From NCBI GenBank assembly GCA_017435385.1, contig JAFSFB010000016.1, forward strand, positions 62,001 through 126,000: DNA of 64,000 nt, in the 5' to 3' direction. Position 1 is the stretch's first letter. The number at the start of each line of letters is the position of its first letter. The notes beneath the pieces are model-generated. The model was given only the letters and a program-made list of their open reading frames with translations, was not told the DNA's origin and did not search any database. Origin of the DNA: Clostridia bacterium. GTDB lineage: Bacteria; Bacillota; Clostridia; Oscillospirales; Acutalibacteraceae. Shown one piece after another: positions 43,067 to 52,270 of this stretch. Made by a program: the position numbers and the translations under genes.

Positions 43067-43774
43067 ATGCTCAGAATAAACAATCTCACTAAGCGCTACG
43101 GCGACAAAGCCGCAGTCGACAATCTCACGCTCGAAATCGGAGCAGGAGAAATCTATGGCTTCATCGGTCATAACGGAGCGGGAAAAACGACCACCATCAA
43201 GTCCTGCTGCGGTATCATTGGCTTCGATGAGGGCGACATTTTCATCGACGGAATTTCAATCAAAGACACCCCCCTCGAATGCAAGAAAAAGATTGCATAT
43301 ATTCCCGACAATCCCGACCTTTACGATTTTCTCAGCGGCATAAAATATCTCAATTTCGTTGCCGACATTTATTCCGTCGGCAAAAAGGAGCGCAACGAGC
43401 TGATAAAAAAATATGCGGATATGTTTGAACTGACCGACTCTCTCGCCGAAAACATCTCGACATATTCTCACGGCATGAAGCAGAAACTCGCAATAATCGC
43501 CGCCCTGATTCATAAACCGAAGCTGATGATTCTCGACGAGCCCTTCGTCGGTCTTGATCCCAAGGCATCCCATCTGCTCAAGGAGATAATGGCGGAGATT
43601 TGCAGAAACGGCGGAGCGATCTTCTTTTCAACCCATGTTCTCGAGGTTGCCGAAAAGCTCTGCTCCCGAGTCGCAATCATCAAGGACGGAAAGCTCGTTG
43701 TCAGCGGCAGAACTGCCGATGTCATCGGAAACGCTTCCCTCGAGGATGTTTTCCTTGAACTGGAGGCAGACTAA
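43067..43774 (+). CDS. ABC-2 type exporter ATPase
   Basis: A 235-residue ABC ATPase: Walker A GHNGAGKTT, signature YSHGMKQK (Tyr-Ser-His-Gly, common in this subfamily), Walker B LMILDEPFVGLDP and switch His in STHVLE. The long upstream frame is not coding; AGAGGTG sets the ATG at 43067. It overlaps the permease start by 1 nt (TAATG). Substrates of such exporters range from peptides to drugs. Confidence 0.9.
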   Translation: MLRINNLTKRYGDKAAVDNLTLEIGAGEIYGFIGHNGAGKTTTIKSCCGIIGFDEGDIFIDGISIKDTPLECKKKIAYIPDNPDLYDFLSGIKYLNFVADIYSVGKKERNELIKKYADMFELTDSLAENISTYSHGMKQKLAIIAALIHKPKLMILDEPFVGLDPKASHLLKEIMAEICRNGGAIFFSTHVLEVAEKLCSRVAIIKDGKLVVSGRTADVIGNASLEDVFLELEAD

Positions 43775-45393
43775 TGCTTAAAACTCTTTTAAAAATTAAC
43801 CTTCAGAATCTTTTTCTGACGATGTTCTCGGGAAAAAGCGGCAAGGAAAAGAAAAAGAAGAAAAGTCCTTTGATTTATGTTCTTATTGCCCTTCTTGCCG
43901 TTTATGTCATCGCAACGCTCGTCGCTTCGGTGTCGCTGATGTTTTCATCGGTTGCAAACGCATTCGGCAATACCGACGGAATGGAATGGTTTTATTTCGC
44001 TCTGGCAGGAATTCTCGTTTTTCTCCTGACCTTCGTCGGAAGCGTGTTCACGACTCAGAATCTCATATTTAAAGCAAAAGACAACGAGCTGCTTCTGAGC
44101 ATGCCCGTGCCGATGCATTACATTCTTTTCAGCCGTCTGTCGTCACTGATTATTCTTGACCTTGCCTATGCGCTTCTTCTCGGCGGTCCGCTCATCGGCG
44201 TTTATTTCTACCATCACGGCTTTTCCGCTTCAATGCTTGCGCTTTATGCCGTCTGCGTTATTCTGACGGTCATTCTTTCGACCGCCGTAACGACTTTCAT
44301 CGGCTGGCTGGTTGCTCTTATCAGCACAAAATTCAAGAGAAGCAACATTCTCCAAACCGTTATGAGCCTTGCGTTTTTCGGCGTTTATATGGTCGTTGTC
44401 ATGAATATGCAGACCTATATCGAAATGCTTCTGACCCGCGGCGAAGAGATAGCCCGTGCAATTCAAAAGGCTCTGCCCGCATTCTATTATTTCGGAATCG
44501 CATGTGCATATAATAAGCTGTGGGCGGTTGCCCTGCTTGCCGTCATTTCTTTTATACCTTTTGCTCTCGCCTGCATTCTCGTTTCAAAAAGCTTCATCAG
44601 AATCGCAACGGCGAAGAAATCCGCCAACAAAAAGAAATATGTCGCAAAGGAGCTTTCCGCAAAAAGCGCAAAATCCGCTCTTTTCAGAAAAGAGCTTTCG
44701 GGCTTCTTTTCAATTCCCATGTATATCCTCAACTCCGCTTTCGGAGGTCTGATGCTCGTCATGCTTTCGGCATATATAGCCTTCAGCGGAAGCACAAACG
44801 CAATTTTCACAATGCTCGGTACTGACGAAGAAATTGCAAGCCTCATGCCGATTGTCATTTCGGCTGTTATCGGCTTCTGCTCATCGATGTGCAACACGGG
44901 GGCAAGCGCAATCTCTCTCGAGGGAAGCAGAATCAATCTTCTCCGTTCGATGCCCGTCAATTCCGATGACTTCTATTTTGCAAAATACGCAGTCAATTTC
45001 GTTGTCGGCTTCGTGCCGCTGACGGTTTCCGTCATTCTTCTCGAAATCGGACTGAGATTTGACCTTTTGACAATCCTTGCGGTTTATGTTTCTTCGGTAT
45101 GCTTCCTTGCGGTGACATCATTCATCAATCTCACCTGCAACATGCTCATGCCGAAATTCTCATGGGCAAGCGAAATGATGATTATCAAGCAGAGCGGTGC
45201 CGTTCTTGCGGCGATGCTTTCCGGAATGGCTGTGACGGCAACAGCATTTGCACCCGCATTTTTGGCAACAAAATTCATTTCAACGGAAATCTATCTTCTG
45301 ATTCTGTCTGCGGTATGCATCGCAGTCTGCTTTGCATTTATCGGATATTATAAAACATCAGGCAAAAAACGCTTTGAAAGGATGAGCGCATAA
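43774..45393 (+). CDS. ABC-2 type exporter permease
   Basis: 539 residues with about twelve membrane segments in two halves, split by a basic linker (about 280-310, KKSANKKKYVAKELSAKSAKS, cited by its ends). The N-terminal cytoplasmic stretch is Lys-rich. The DNELLLSMPVP and INLLRSMPVNS motifs, one per half, are typical of large ABC-2 permeases in clostridia. It is coupled to the ATPase and to the YhcH-like gene by 1-nt overlaps. The cargo is unknown. Confidence 0.82.
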   Translation: MLKTLLKINLQNLFLTMFSGKSGKEKKKKKSPLIYVLIALLAVYVIATLVASVSLMFSSVANAFGNTDGMEWFYFALAGILVFLLTFVGSVFTTQNLIFKAKDNELLLSMPVPMHYILFSRLSSLIILDLAYALLLGGPLIGVYFYHHGFSASMLALYAVCVILTVILSTAVTTFIGWLVALISTKFKRSNILQTVMSLAFFGVYMVVVMNMQTYIEMLLTRGEEIARAIQKALPAFYYFGIACAYNKLWAVALLAVISFIPFALACILVSKSFIRIATAKKSANKKKYVAKELSAKSAKSALFRKELSGFFSIPMYILNSAFGGLMLVMLSAYIAFSGSTNAIFTMLGTDEEIASLMPIVISAVIGFCSSMCNTGASAISLEGSRINLLRSMPVNSDDFYFAKYAVNFVVGFVPLTVSVILLEIGLRFDLLTILAVYVSSVCFLAVTSFINLTCNMLMPKFSWASEMMIIKQSGAVLAAMLSGMAVTATAFAPAFLATKFISTEIYLLILSAVCIAVCFAFIGYYKTSGKKRFERMSA

Positions 45394-45833
45394 TGATATT
45401 TGACAAAATCGAAAACCTTAAACTCTATTCGGCATTCAACCCTCATTTCAATGACATGGCGAAATTCATTGAAGAGAACGACTTCGCCGCACTCCCCTGC
45501 GGCAGCTACGAGGTCGGAGGCGGTGTCAAGGTGAGCATTTCGGAATATGAGCCCTCGGGCAACGATAAATTCGAGGCTCACAGAGATTTCCACGATGTTC
45601 AGTATGCAATCGAGGGCAGCGAGATAATCGAGGTTATCCCCACAAGCGAGGCGGCAGAATCGAGCGGTTATAAGCCCGACATCGAATTCTTCACGGCTCA
45701 GAATTGCAAAAGCACCTGCGTCGCACTCGAAGCAGGCACCTTTGTTTTCCTCGCTCCGCAGGATGCTCACAAGCCCTGCTTAAAGCTTTCCGAGGGAAAG
45801 ATCAGGAAAGCGGTATTCAAGATACCCGTTTAA
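45393..45833 (+). CDS. YhcH/YjgK/YiaL family protein
   Basis: 146 residues, a cupin-like beta-barrel of the DUF386 family. Metal-site residues are visible in FEAHRDFHDVQ and DAHKPC. Members such as NanQ act as sugar mutarotases or anomerases and often sit in sialic-acid loci. Here the neighbour is an ABC exporter, so the substrate is open. The start is linked to the permease stop (TAATG). Its 3' end overlaps the convergent DUF975-like gene by 17 nt. Confidence 0.85.
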   Translation: MIFDKIENLKLYSAFNPHFNDMAKFIEENDFAALPCGSYEVGGGVKVSISEYEPSGNDKFEAHRDFHDVQYAIEGSEIIEVIPTSEAAESSGYKPDIEFFTAQNCKSTCVALEAGTFVFLAPQDAHKPCLKLSEGKIRKAVFKIPV

Positions 45834-46530
45834 AGAAACAGGTCAGACTCTGTTTATAATAAGGAACAACAAACAGCAGCGGAAAAATCGCAACGCACGC
45901 AAGCCACCACGGCAGAAAGCCGAGCTTGAAGCGCAGCATTTCCGCTGCTCTTTTTTCGCCCGTTGCAGCGCTGAGCTTTATGCAATCTCCGACAGAAAGC
46001 GACGGATAAGCCGCAAGAAGAAAAAGGGCTTTTGAATATTTCTGAACAGACAGAGCATAGAATACCGCACCGACAGCCGCAAGCAACGCCGCACCTGCAA
46101 GCACGGTCAGGCAGAAAGCCCGGCTGACAGCCCTCTCTCTGATTCTGAGAAAAAGAATCAGAACCGTTGTCACGGGAATGAATTCAAACGCAATCAGCTC
46201 CGTAGCTTTGAATGCGAAAAGGCAGAGCGAAAGACGGATGCTTCTCAGATATTCAGAAAAGCCTATTCTGATTTTTTTCATTTCCGAAAGAAGAAGAATC
46301 ATCTGCACCTGCATTTTGTAAGCCGTGCACACCCTGAATATCAGAAACGCAGCCGTTGCTGCCGCACCGAAAACTATCGCATATATTCCCGAACCGTTTA
46401 CAAAAACCGTTCTCGCAACAAGGATTCCCGTTGCGGCGGCAAGAAAAGAAATCACGGTCGAAGAAACGCTTCTCTTCCGGCTTTTCAAAGCTTCTCTTGC
46501 TTGTTTTTTTAATGACTTATTCAAAAACAT
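45817..46530 (-). CDS. DUF975-like integral membrane protein
   Basis: 237 residues with about five or six membrane segments and a basic N-terminus. The C-terminal FLPWWLACVAIFPLLFVVPYYKQSLTCFF block resembles DUF975-type membrane proteins (PW...VPYY...FF pattern). The function is unknown. GTG at 46533 or ATG at 46530 could start it, and the ribosome binding site is weak. Single gene, convergent with the YhcH gene. Confidence 0.6.
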   Translation of the reverse strand: MFLNKSLKKQAREALKSRKRSVSSTVISFLAAATGILVARTVFVNGSGIYAIVFGAAATAAFLIFRVCTAYKMQVQMILLLSEMKKIRIGFSEYLRSIRLSLCLFAFKATELIAFEFIPVTTVLILFLRIRERAVSRAFCLTVLAGAALLAAVGAVFYALSVQKYSKALFLLAAYPSLSVGDCIKLSAATGEKRAAEMLRFKLGFLPWWLACVAIFPLLFVVPYYKQSLTCFFKRVS

Positions 46531-46540
46531 CACCGTAAAA

Positions 46541-46572
46541 AGAAAAAATCGGGAGAATTTCTTCTCCCGATT
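46541..46572 (-). terminator. Terminator of the lipase-like gene
   Basis: On the minus strand AATCGGGAGAA and TTCTCCCGATT (46572-46562, 46557-46547) form an 11-bp stem with a 4-nt loop, then six T. Confidence 0.88.
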
Positions 46573-46594
46573 ATCTTTTGCGGTATTTTACTGT

Positions 46595-48142
46595 TTATGC
46601 CGCCATGAGCTTGTCAAGGAATCCCGTTACGGTATCGAAAACGGGTGCGGCATATTTCAGATATTTGTCATAAAACGAATTTCCTGCCTCATAAGTGGGC
46701 TTTTCTGCGCCTTCTGCGAAATTACCCATCGCCTTGACTCTGAGGTTGGGCTTATCGTTCTCAAGGAACTGGGTGTACTTCGGATTTGACCATACATCAT
46801 AGTATTCATCCGTATACATGAACCAGTTATACATCTCCATGATTCCGTCATGGCAGTTGGAATGAAGCATGCCCTTGATGAACCATGTGTGCTCGGGCAG
46901 GATGCAGGTTGAAGCGTCGATATCACCCTCGGGGGAAACATGGTTGTGACCGCATTCGCAATTCTTCTGCTGATATGAGTCGCCGAGTGTTTCGCCTCTG
47001 AGAGCAACGGTTGCGCCTGCCGAAGCATATTTCGTATCAACGGTTGCATCGCTGTCGTTATACATATTTTCAACCAGCGGCGTTCTCTGAACATCATAGC
47101 CTGCAACGATCATGACTCTCACGCCGTTTTCAACAGCATCGTTGAGTATCTCGTCTGCCTTGCACTGAACTTCATAATGATAATAGTCAGCCTTTGCGAT
47201 AAGCCCTGCCTGAGTTTCGGGATCGAGATTGATCTTCTTTGCCTCTTCATATGCCGAATCGGGAACGAAGGACCACAGACCGAGAAGAGTTCCGAAAACG
47301 GGTGTCAGAAGCTCATCGAAAACTCTGTCCTGAAGATTGTCGAGAAGCTTGCCTGCAAAGCCGTATACCGTGTCAACAAGACCGCTGTAATAAAGAATGT
47401 CAAAAAGAACATTCAGAGCGGCTGAACCGAAATCATAAGGAGGAATACCCGTTGAGGCATAGTCAAGAAGTGCCTTTGAATCGAGGGCAAGCTTTCTGCT
47501 GAGCAGATCGCCCGCAACATCGGTTCCGAGGATAGGACAGCACTGGAAGATGCATGCATCAACATCTTCATAGCCGTATTCACGGAAATAAGCCATTGTC
47601 ACAACGCCGCCCATTGAGGAGGCTCTCAGATTGACCTTGTCGTGACCCGTCAGATTCTTTACATGCTGAACAAACTCGTTGAACTGACCTGCAACCTCAA
47701 TGGGATCAAGACGCCAGTCATAGTTGAAATAGTAGCTTTCACCGATTCCGTGGGAGGTTTCGGTCGGAAGATCGATTTTTACATCTACATGAGGAAGCGA
47801 GTTTCCGTCGCCGTCAAGACGCATGTCGCCCATGGCATCATAGACGACCTTGATAAGTGCGTCGCCGAAGGTATCATAATCCCTTGTGGCAAGAAGCCAG
47901 ATAAGGGGAGGCAGAATACCGAGAACGATTTTAACGATTGCACCTGTGTCAGGTCTGAAAAGCGTTTTTTCGTTCTCCGTGTCGGGATATGCATAAATAT
48001 CCGTATTGCCGAGAGGTCCGACATAAATTGTCGGAGTAATTCCGCAGTCACAGCCGTTTCCGCTCTGCTCGGCAGAAACAGCAGGGATGCAGAGCGAGAA
48101 GAGCATCGCCGCAGTCAGAATGACAGCAATTATTTTTTTCAT
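46595..48142 (-). CDS. Secreted alpha/beta hydrolase (LCAT/PGAP1-like lipase)
   Basis: 515 residues with a Sec signal peptide (about 1-24, AVSA). The nucleophile elbow is LRASSMGGVV with Ser176, an A-x-S-x-G form as in Bacillus lipases in place of G-x-S-x-G. YNYDWRLDP upstream is the LCAT-type Tyr/Trp region. The C-terminal part has CECGHNHVSPEGDIDASTC, a Cys/His cluster, and a final His in MLHSNCHDG that could be catalytic. A lipase or acyltransferase on host or diet lipid is possible. The ATG at 48142 follows AGAGGTTG. Confidence 0.82.
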   Translation of the reverse strand: MKKIIAVILTAAMLFSLCIPAVSAEQSGNGCDCGITPTIYVGPLGNTDIYAYPDTENEKTLFRPDTGAIVKIVLGILPPLIWLLATRDYDTFGDALIKVVYDAMGDMRLDGDGNSLPHVDVKIDLPTETSHGIGESYYFNYDWRLDPIEVAGQFNEFVQHVKNLTGHDKVNLRASSMGGVVTMAYFREYGYEDVDACIFQCCPILGTDVAGDLLSRKLALDSKALLDYASTGIPPYDFGSAALNVLFDILYYSGLVDTVYGFAGKLLDNLQDRVFDELLTPVFGTLLGLWSFVPDSAYEEAKKINLDPETQAGLIAKADYYHYEVQCKADEILNDAVENGVRVMIVAGYDVQRTPLVENMYNDSDATVDTKYASAGATVALRGETLGDSYQQKNCECGHNHVSPEGDIDASTCILPEHTWFIKGMLHSNCHDGIMEMYNWFMYTDEYYDVWSNPKYTQFLENDKPNLRVKAMGNFAEGAEKPTYEAGNSFYDKYLKYAAPVFDTVTGFLDKLMAA

Positions 48143-48240
48143 TGTCAACAACCTCTTTTCGTTGCTTTTTGAATATTTTAACATATCCGTTCCCTTTTCT
48201 CAATAGTAAACTTATATATTTATGATTTTGTTTTTTTATG

Positions 48241-48270
48241 TTGCAAACATCATATACAGTATGATATAAT
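48241..48270 (+). promoter_or_regulatory. Promoter of the YfcC-type carrier run
   Basis: TTGCAA (48241-48246), 18-bp spacer, TATAAT (48265-48270), with TG just upstream (TGATATAAT). Confidence 0.7.
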
Positions 48271-48301
48271 ACCTTAAATTATATAAAATAAGAGGTTGAA
48301 A

Positions 48302-49753
48302 ATGGCGGACATAACCAAAAACGAAAATGTCAGATCGGGCATTACGCTGAACAAAAAGACCGTTCTTCTCATATGCCTTCTGCTTGCGGCAATCATGGCT
48401 TTTGCGGGAGTTCTCACGCAGGTCATGCCCCGAGGCGTTTATGAATATGATGAAGCGGGAAACATCATCAACGGCACCTATACCCCCGTTGATAAAAAAA
48501 TGCCGATATGGAAAATATTCCTCGCTCCCGTTCTCGTTTTCACAACGAGCAACGCCGTGACGGGGCTTGCCATCATTCTTTTCATAACGATCATCGGCGG
48601 AACCTTCCTGATTCTTGACAAATGCGGCATCCTCAAATACATTATGGCGGTTATCATCGGCAAATTCGGGAAGAAAAAATATCTCCTGCTCAACATCATG
48701 ATACTCGCCTGCATGCTTTTAAGCTCAACGGCAGGCATTCTTGAGGAATCCGTGACGCTCGTTCCGATTGCGGTTGCAATTTCTCTCGCTCTCGGCTGGG
48801 ACTCCTTCGTAGGTCTTGGCATAAGCCTTATCGCAGTCGCCTTCGGTTTCACGGCGGCAACGTTCAACCCGTTCAATGTTGTAACAGTCCAGAGGCTTGC
48901 AGGCATTCCCATTTTCTCGGGACTCGGCTTCAGAATTCTCGTTTTCGTTGCCGTTTATGCCGTTCTCGCCATCTTTCTGACTGTTTATGCAAAGAGAATA
49001 GAGAAGGATCCCAGAAAATCTCTTTGCTATGAAACCGATATCGCTCTGAGAGAAAAATATTCTCTCGACGACAGCATGAGCATTCTTTCGGATGCAGGGA
49101 TCCAAAAAGGCGCAAAAGCCTTTCTCTTCTGCCTTTGCGGAGTGCTCGCAGGAATTGTCATTGACTTCATCGCAGGAACCGAAGGCATGATCTCGATGCC
49201 TGCCATGGCTGTCCTCTTCGTTCTCGGCGGTCTGCTTGCAGGAAAGTTTTCGGGACTCAACGGCAAACAGCTTGCTCAGTCCTTCGGCGAAGGAATCAAG
49301 ACCGTTGCCCCCATCATTCCTCTTATTCTGATAATTCTTTCAATAACATATATTCTCGATCAGGGAAATATCATCCCCACCATTCTCAACTTCGTTTACG
49401 AAAACATAAAGAATCTTTCTCCCTCTGCGGCAATACTGATGCTCTTTGCGTTCATCGTTGTTCTCGAATTCTTTGTCGGAAGCGGAACCGCAAAAGCTTT
49501 CCTCATCATGCCGATCGTTCTTCCGCTTGCCGACATGGTCGGAGTTACCCGCCAGAGCGTTGCGCTTGCATTCTGCCTCGGTGACGGCTTCACGAATCTC
49601 CTTTATCCCACAAGCGGAATCATGATAATCGCAATCGGACTCGTCAGCATTTCTTACGGCAAATGGCTCAGATTCTCATGGAAGCTCTTTGCTCTTGAAG
49701 GTATTCTTTCGGTTGCGCTGATGCTTCTTGCTGTTGCGGTCAATTATTCATAA
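48302..49753 (+). CDS. YfcC-family (C4-dicarboxylate/basic amino-acid type) membrane carrier
   Basis: 483 residues with about twelve helices. YfcC/DcuC-like marks include QVMPRGVYEYDEAGN after helix 1, FGFTAATFNPFNVVTVQRLAGIP and FCLGDGFTNLLYPTSG. Family members carry dicarboxylates, arginine/ornithine or unknown organic acids. AGAGGTTG sets the ATG at 48302; an in-frame TTG at 48296 is less likely. First of a run of plus-strand genes that reaches trkH. Confidence 0.85.
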   Translation: MADITKNENVRSGITLNKKTVLLICLLLAAIMAFAGVLTQVMPRGVYEYDEAGNIINGTYTPVDKKMPIWKIFLAPVLVFTTSNAVTGLAIILFITIIGGTFLILDKCGILKYIMAVIIGKFGKKKYLLLNIMILACMLLSSTAGILEESVTLVPIAVAISLALGWDSFVGLGISLIAVAFGFTAATFNPFNVVTVQRLAGIPIFSGLGFRILVFVAVYAVLAIFLTVYAKRIEKDPRKSLCYETDIALREKYSLDDSMSILSDAGIQKGAKAFLFCLCGVLAGIVIDFIAGTEGMISMPAMAVLFVLGGLLAGKFSGLNGKQLAQSFGEGIKTVAPIIPLILIILSITYILDQGNIIPTILNFVYENIKNLSPSAAILMLFAFIVVLEFFVGSGTAKAFLIMPIVLPLADMVGVTRQSVALAFCLGDGFTNLLYPTSGIMIIAIGLVSISYGKWLRFSWKLFALEGILSVALMLLAVAVNYS

Positions 49754-49763
49754 GAGGTGGAAA

Positions 49764-50897
49764 ATGAAACTGAAATTCAATAACGGAAAGTTCAGAATTC
49801 TCCTCTTCGGAGATATTCATGAACACACCGATTTTAAAACAAACCCTGCATTCAAAGATATGCAGAAGCTCATGGTTGCGGCTCTCGATGAATACAAGCC
49901 CGATTTATGCGTGCTTCTCGGCGATAACTGCAACACAGACTGCATCGCTGATGATCCCGAACTTTTTGAAGAAATGCTCCGTGCGGTTGTTGCACCCATA
50001 ACCGAAAGAAACATCCCCTTTGCCGCAGTTCTCGGAAACCACGAGCACGACCACGGTCACGAGGATGAGATCGTTGCAATATATCAGAAGATCGAAAACA
50101 ATCTGATGAGGAATGACGCTCCCTCCAAAATAACGGGCAATGCAAATTACAAAGAGCTTATTTATTCGTCCGACGGTGAAAAGCCCGTTTTCTGCCTCTG
50201 GTTCATTGACTCAAACAACTGTCATGAGGACAGATCGGTTTCTCACTATGACTTTGTTCACACCGACCAGATCGAATGGTTTGAAGCAGAATGCGGAAAG
50301 CTGAAGGAGCTCAACGGCGGAAAGCCTATGCCATCCTTCGTTTTTCAGCACACCCCCGTTCCCGAGGAATATAATCTTCTCAGAAAAGCAAAGCTCTGGG
50401 AGCTTCCCGTTGCCGTAAAAGGTTATAACACCAAAAGCAAAACATGGTATGTCGGAAAAGACGGCGTTGCGGATGTTGTGGGCGAGGGACCCTGCTCTCC
50501 CGATGTCAACAACGGACAGTTTGAAAGCTGGAAAAAGGTCGGCGGCATTCTCGGCGCATTCTTCGGGCATGACCATCTCAACGATTTTTCGGGTTGGACA
50601 GACGGAATTTTCCTCGCTCAGCACAGAACCGCAGGCTTCAGAGCCTATACCGACGGCTGCAGAAGCTGTGTCAGACTCGTTACGATCGACGAAAAAAATC
50701 CCGAAAAATTCACCCACGAGCTCAAAAGATTCAAGCAGTTCGGTCTTAAAAGCGAAAGCCTCGGTCCGATTCTCAGAAACTTCACCGACAGACAGAGTCT
50801 GTTCATGCACATCGCCGGATATGCCGCAGGCGCAATTGCAGGCATAACGGCTGTTGCATTTTTAATAAAATATCTTGCAGAAAGATTCGGAGGTTAA
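49764..50897 (+). CDS. Metallophosphoesterase with C-terminal membrane tail
   Basis: 377 residues. Calcineurin-like motifs are GDIHEH, LLGDNCN, GNHEHDHG, FQHTP and FFGHDH. The C-terminal 28 residues form a membrane helix (AGYAAGAIAGITAVAFLI) with a basic end. There is no signal peptide, so the enzyme may be tail-anchored facing the cytoplasm. It resembles Dcr2-type (purple acid phosphatase-like) proteins. AGAGGTGG precedes the ATG, 10 nt after the carrier gene. Confidence 0.85.
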   Translation: MKLKFNNGKFRILLFGDIHEHTDFKTNPAFKDMQKLMVAALDEYKPDLCVLLGDNCNTDCIADDPELFEEMLRAVVAPITERNIPFAAVLGNHEHDHGHEDEIVAIYQKIENNLMRNDAPSKITGNANYKELIYSSDGEKPVFCLWFIDSNNCHEDRSVSHYDFVHTDQIEWFEAECGKLKELNGGKPMPSFVFQHTPVPEEYNLLRKAKLWELPVAVKGYNTKSKTWYVGKDGVADVVGEGPCSPDVNNGQFESWKKVGGILGAFFGHDHLNDFSGWTDGIFLAQHRTAGFRAYTDGCRSCVRLVTIDEKNPEKFTHELKRFKQFGLKSESLGPILRNFTDRQSLFMHIAGYAAGAIAGITAVAFLIKYLAERFGG

Positions 50898-50902
50898 ACA
50901 TT

Positions 50903-52234
50903 ATGGAAAAGAGCAAAAAGCTTACCCCCTCCCTGCTTTTCAACATCATCCTTTTCGGATTCATGGGGCAGGTTGCATGGGCGGTTGAAAACAACTTCTT
51001 CAACATGTATCTCTATAACCGCATCGGCGGCACAGAATATGACATAGCCAACATGGTTGCCGCAAGCGCCGCAACGGCGATGCTCTCCTCTCTTTTCATG
51101 GGCAGTCTGAGCGACAAGCTCAACAGAAGAAAGATCTTTATCAGTGCAGGCTACATAGTCTGGGGTATCACGGTTATGTCATTTGCATTCATAACCCCCG
51201 AAAACGTTGCCAAGGTCACGGGCTCTCCCGTTGTTGCGGCTATCCCTGCAACGGTCATGCTGGTTATCATCATGGACTGCGTGATGACCTTCATGGGCTC
51301 AACAAGCAACGATGCCGCCTTTAACGCATGGGTAACCGATGTTACCAACCCTTCAAACAGAACGATAACCGAAACGATCCTCGCAGCCTGCCCCGTCGTT
51401 GCTCTGGTTGTTGTTACCGCAGCTTTCGGCTCGCTTTCAAGCGTTTTCGGCTACGGCCCCTGCTTTATCGGACTCGGTCTGCTCGTTACCGTCTGCGGCG
51501 TTATCGGCATCTTCACCATCAAAGATTCACGCAACGGTGTCAAAACCTCCGCAAGCTTCATCGAATGCCTCACCTACGGCTTCAGACCTTCGGTAATCAA
51601 AAACAACAAGAGCCTTTATATCGCTTTGGTATGCATGGGCATTTTCTCAATCGCAAGCCAGGTATTCTTCCCCTATCTTTTCATCTATATCCAGCACTAC
51701 ATCAACATGGATACGCTGACCTCAACTCCGATCTACATTATAATCCCCTGCGTTCTCGCTCTCATCGGCGTTGTTGTTCTCCTCGTCAAGCTCTTCACTC
51801 TGATCGACAAGGTCGGAAAAGCAAAAATCGCTTTCCCCTGCTCCGCTATTTTCGTTGTCGGTCTTGCACTTGTTTTCTTTGCAGGCAAGAACTTCTGGTT
51901 CTTTGCCGTTACGATTCTTCTTGCTCTTGCGGGATATGCGCTTCTCATGATTCTGCTTAACGCCGCTATCCGAGATTTCACTCCCGAAGACAAAGCAGGT
52001 CAGCTTCAGGGAATCAGAATGATCTTCTCGGTTCTCCTTCCGATGGTTATCGGCCCGAGAGTCGCCGCAGGAGTAATCAATCATTTTGCCGTCGATACTT
52101 ATATCAACGAATACCAGAATGCGGTCAACATTCCCGTTCCGCACATTTATCTCACAGCCGCAATCATCGCTGTGACGATTTTCATTCCCCTTATCTTTCT
52201 TGCAAGGGAATTCAAAAAAGAAAAGACTGCCTGA
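50903..52234 (+). CDS. MFS transporter
   Basis: 443 residues with twelve predicted helices. The A-like loop GSLSDKLNRRK follows helix 2. The overall form (helix 1 WAVENNFFNMYLYNRIGG) is close to sugar/cation-type (GPH-like) MFS carriers. GGAGG precedes the start, which lies 5 nt after the phosphoesterase stop. The substrate is unknown; coupling to the phosphoesterase hints at import of a hydrolysis product. Confidence 0.88.
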   Translation: MEKSKKLTPSLLFNIILFGFMGQVAWAVENNFFNMYLYNRIGGTEYDIANMVAASAATAMLSSLFMGSLSDKLNRRKIFISAGYIVWGITVMSFAFITPENVAKVTGSPVVAAIPATVMLVIIMDCVMTFMGSTSNDAAFNAWVTDVTNPSNRTITETILAACPVVALVVVTAAFGSLSSVFGYGPCFIGLGLLVTVCGVIGIFTIKDSRNGVKTSASFIECLTYGFRPSVIKNNKSLYIALVCMGIFSIASQVFFPYLFIYIQHYINMDTLTSTPIYIIIPCVLALIGVVVLLVKLFTLIDKVGKAKIAFPCSAIFVVGLALVFFAGKNFWFFAVTILLALAGYALLMILLNAAIRDFTPEDKAGQLQGIRMIFSVLLPMVIGPRVAAGVINHFAVDTYINEYQNAVNIPVPHIYLTAAIIAVTIFIPLIFLAREFKKEKTA

Positions 52235-52270
52235 GCAGCCGAATAAACTCAAAGAAGGTAATCATCAGCT

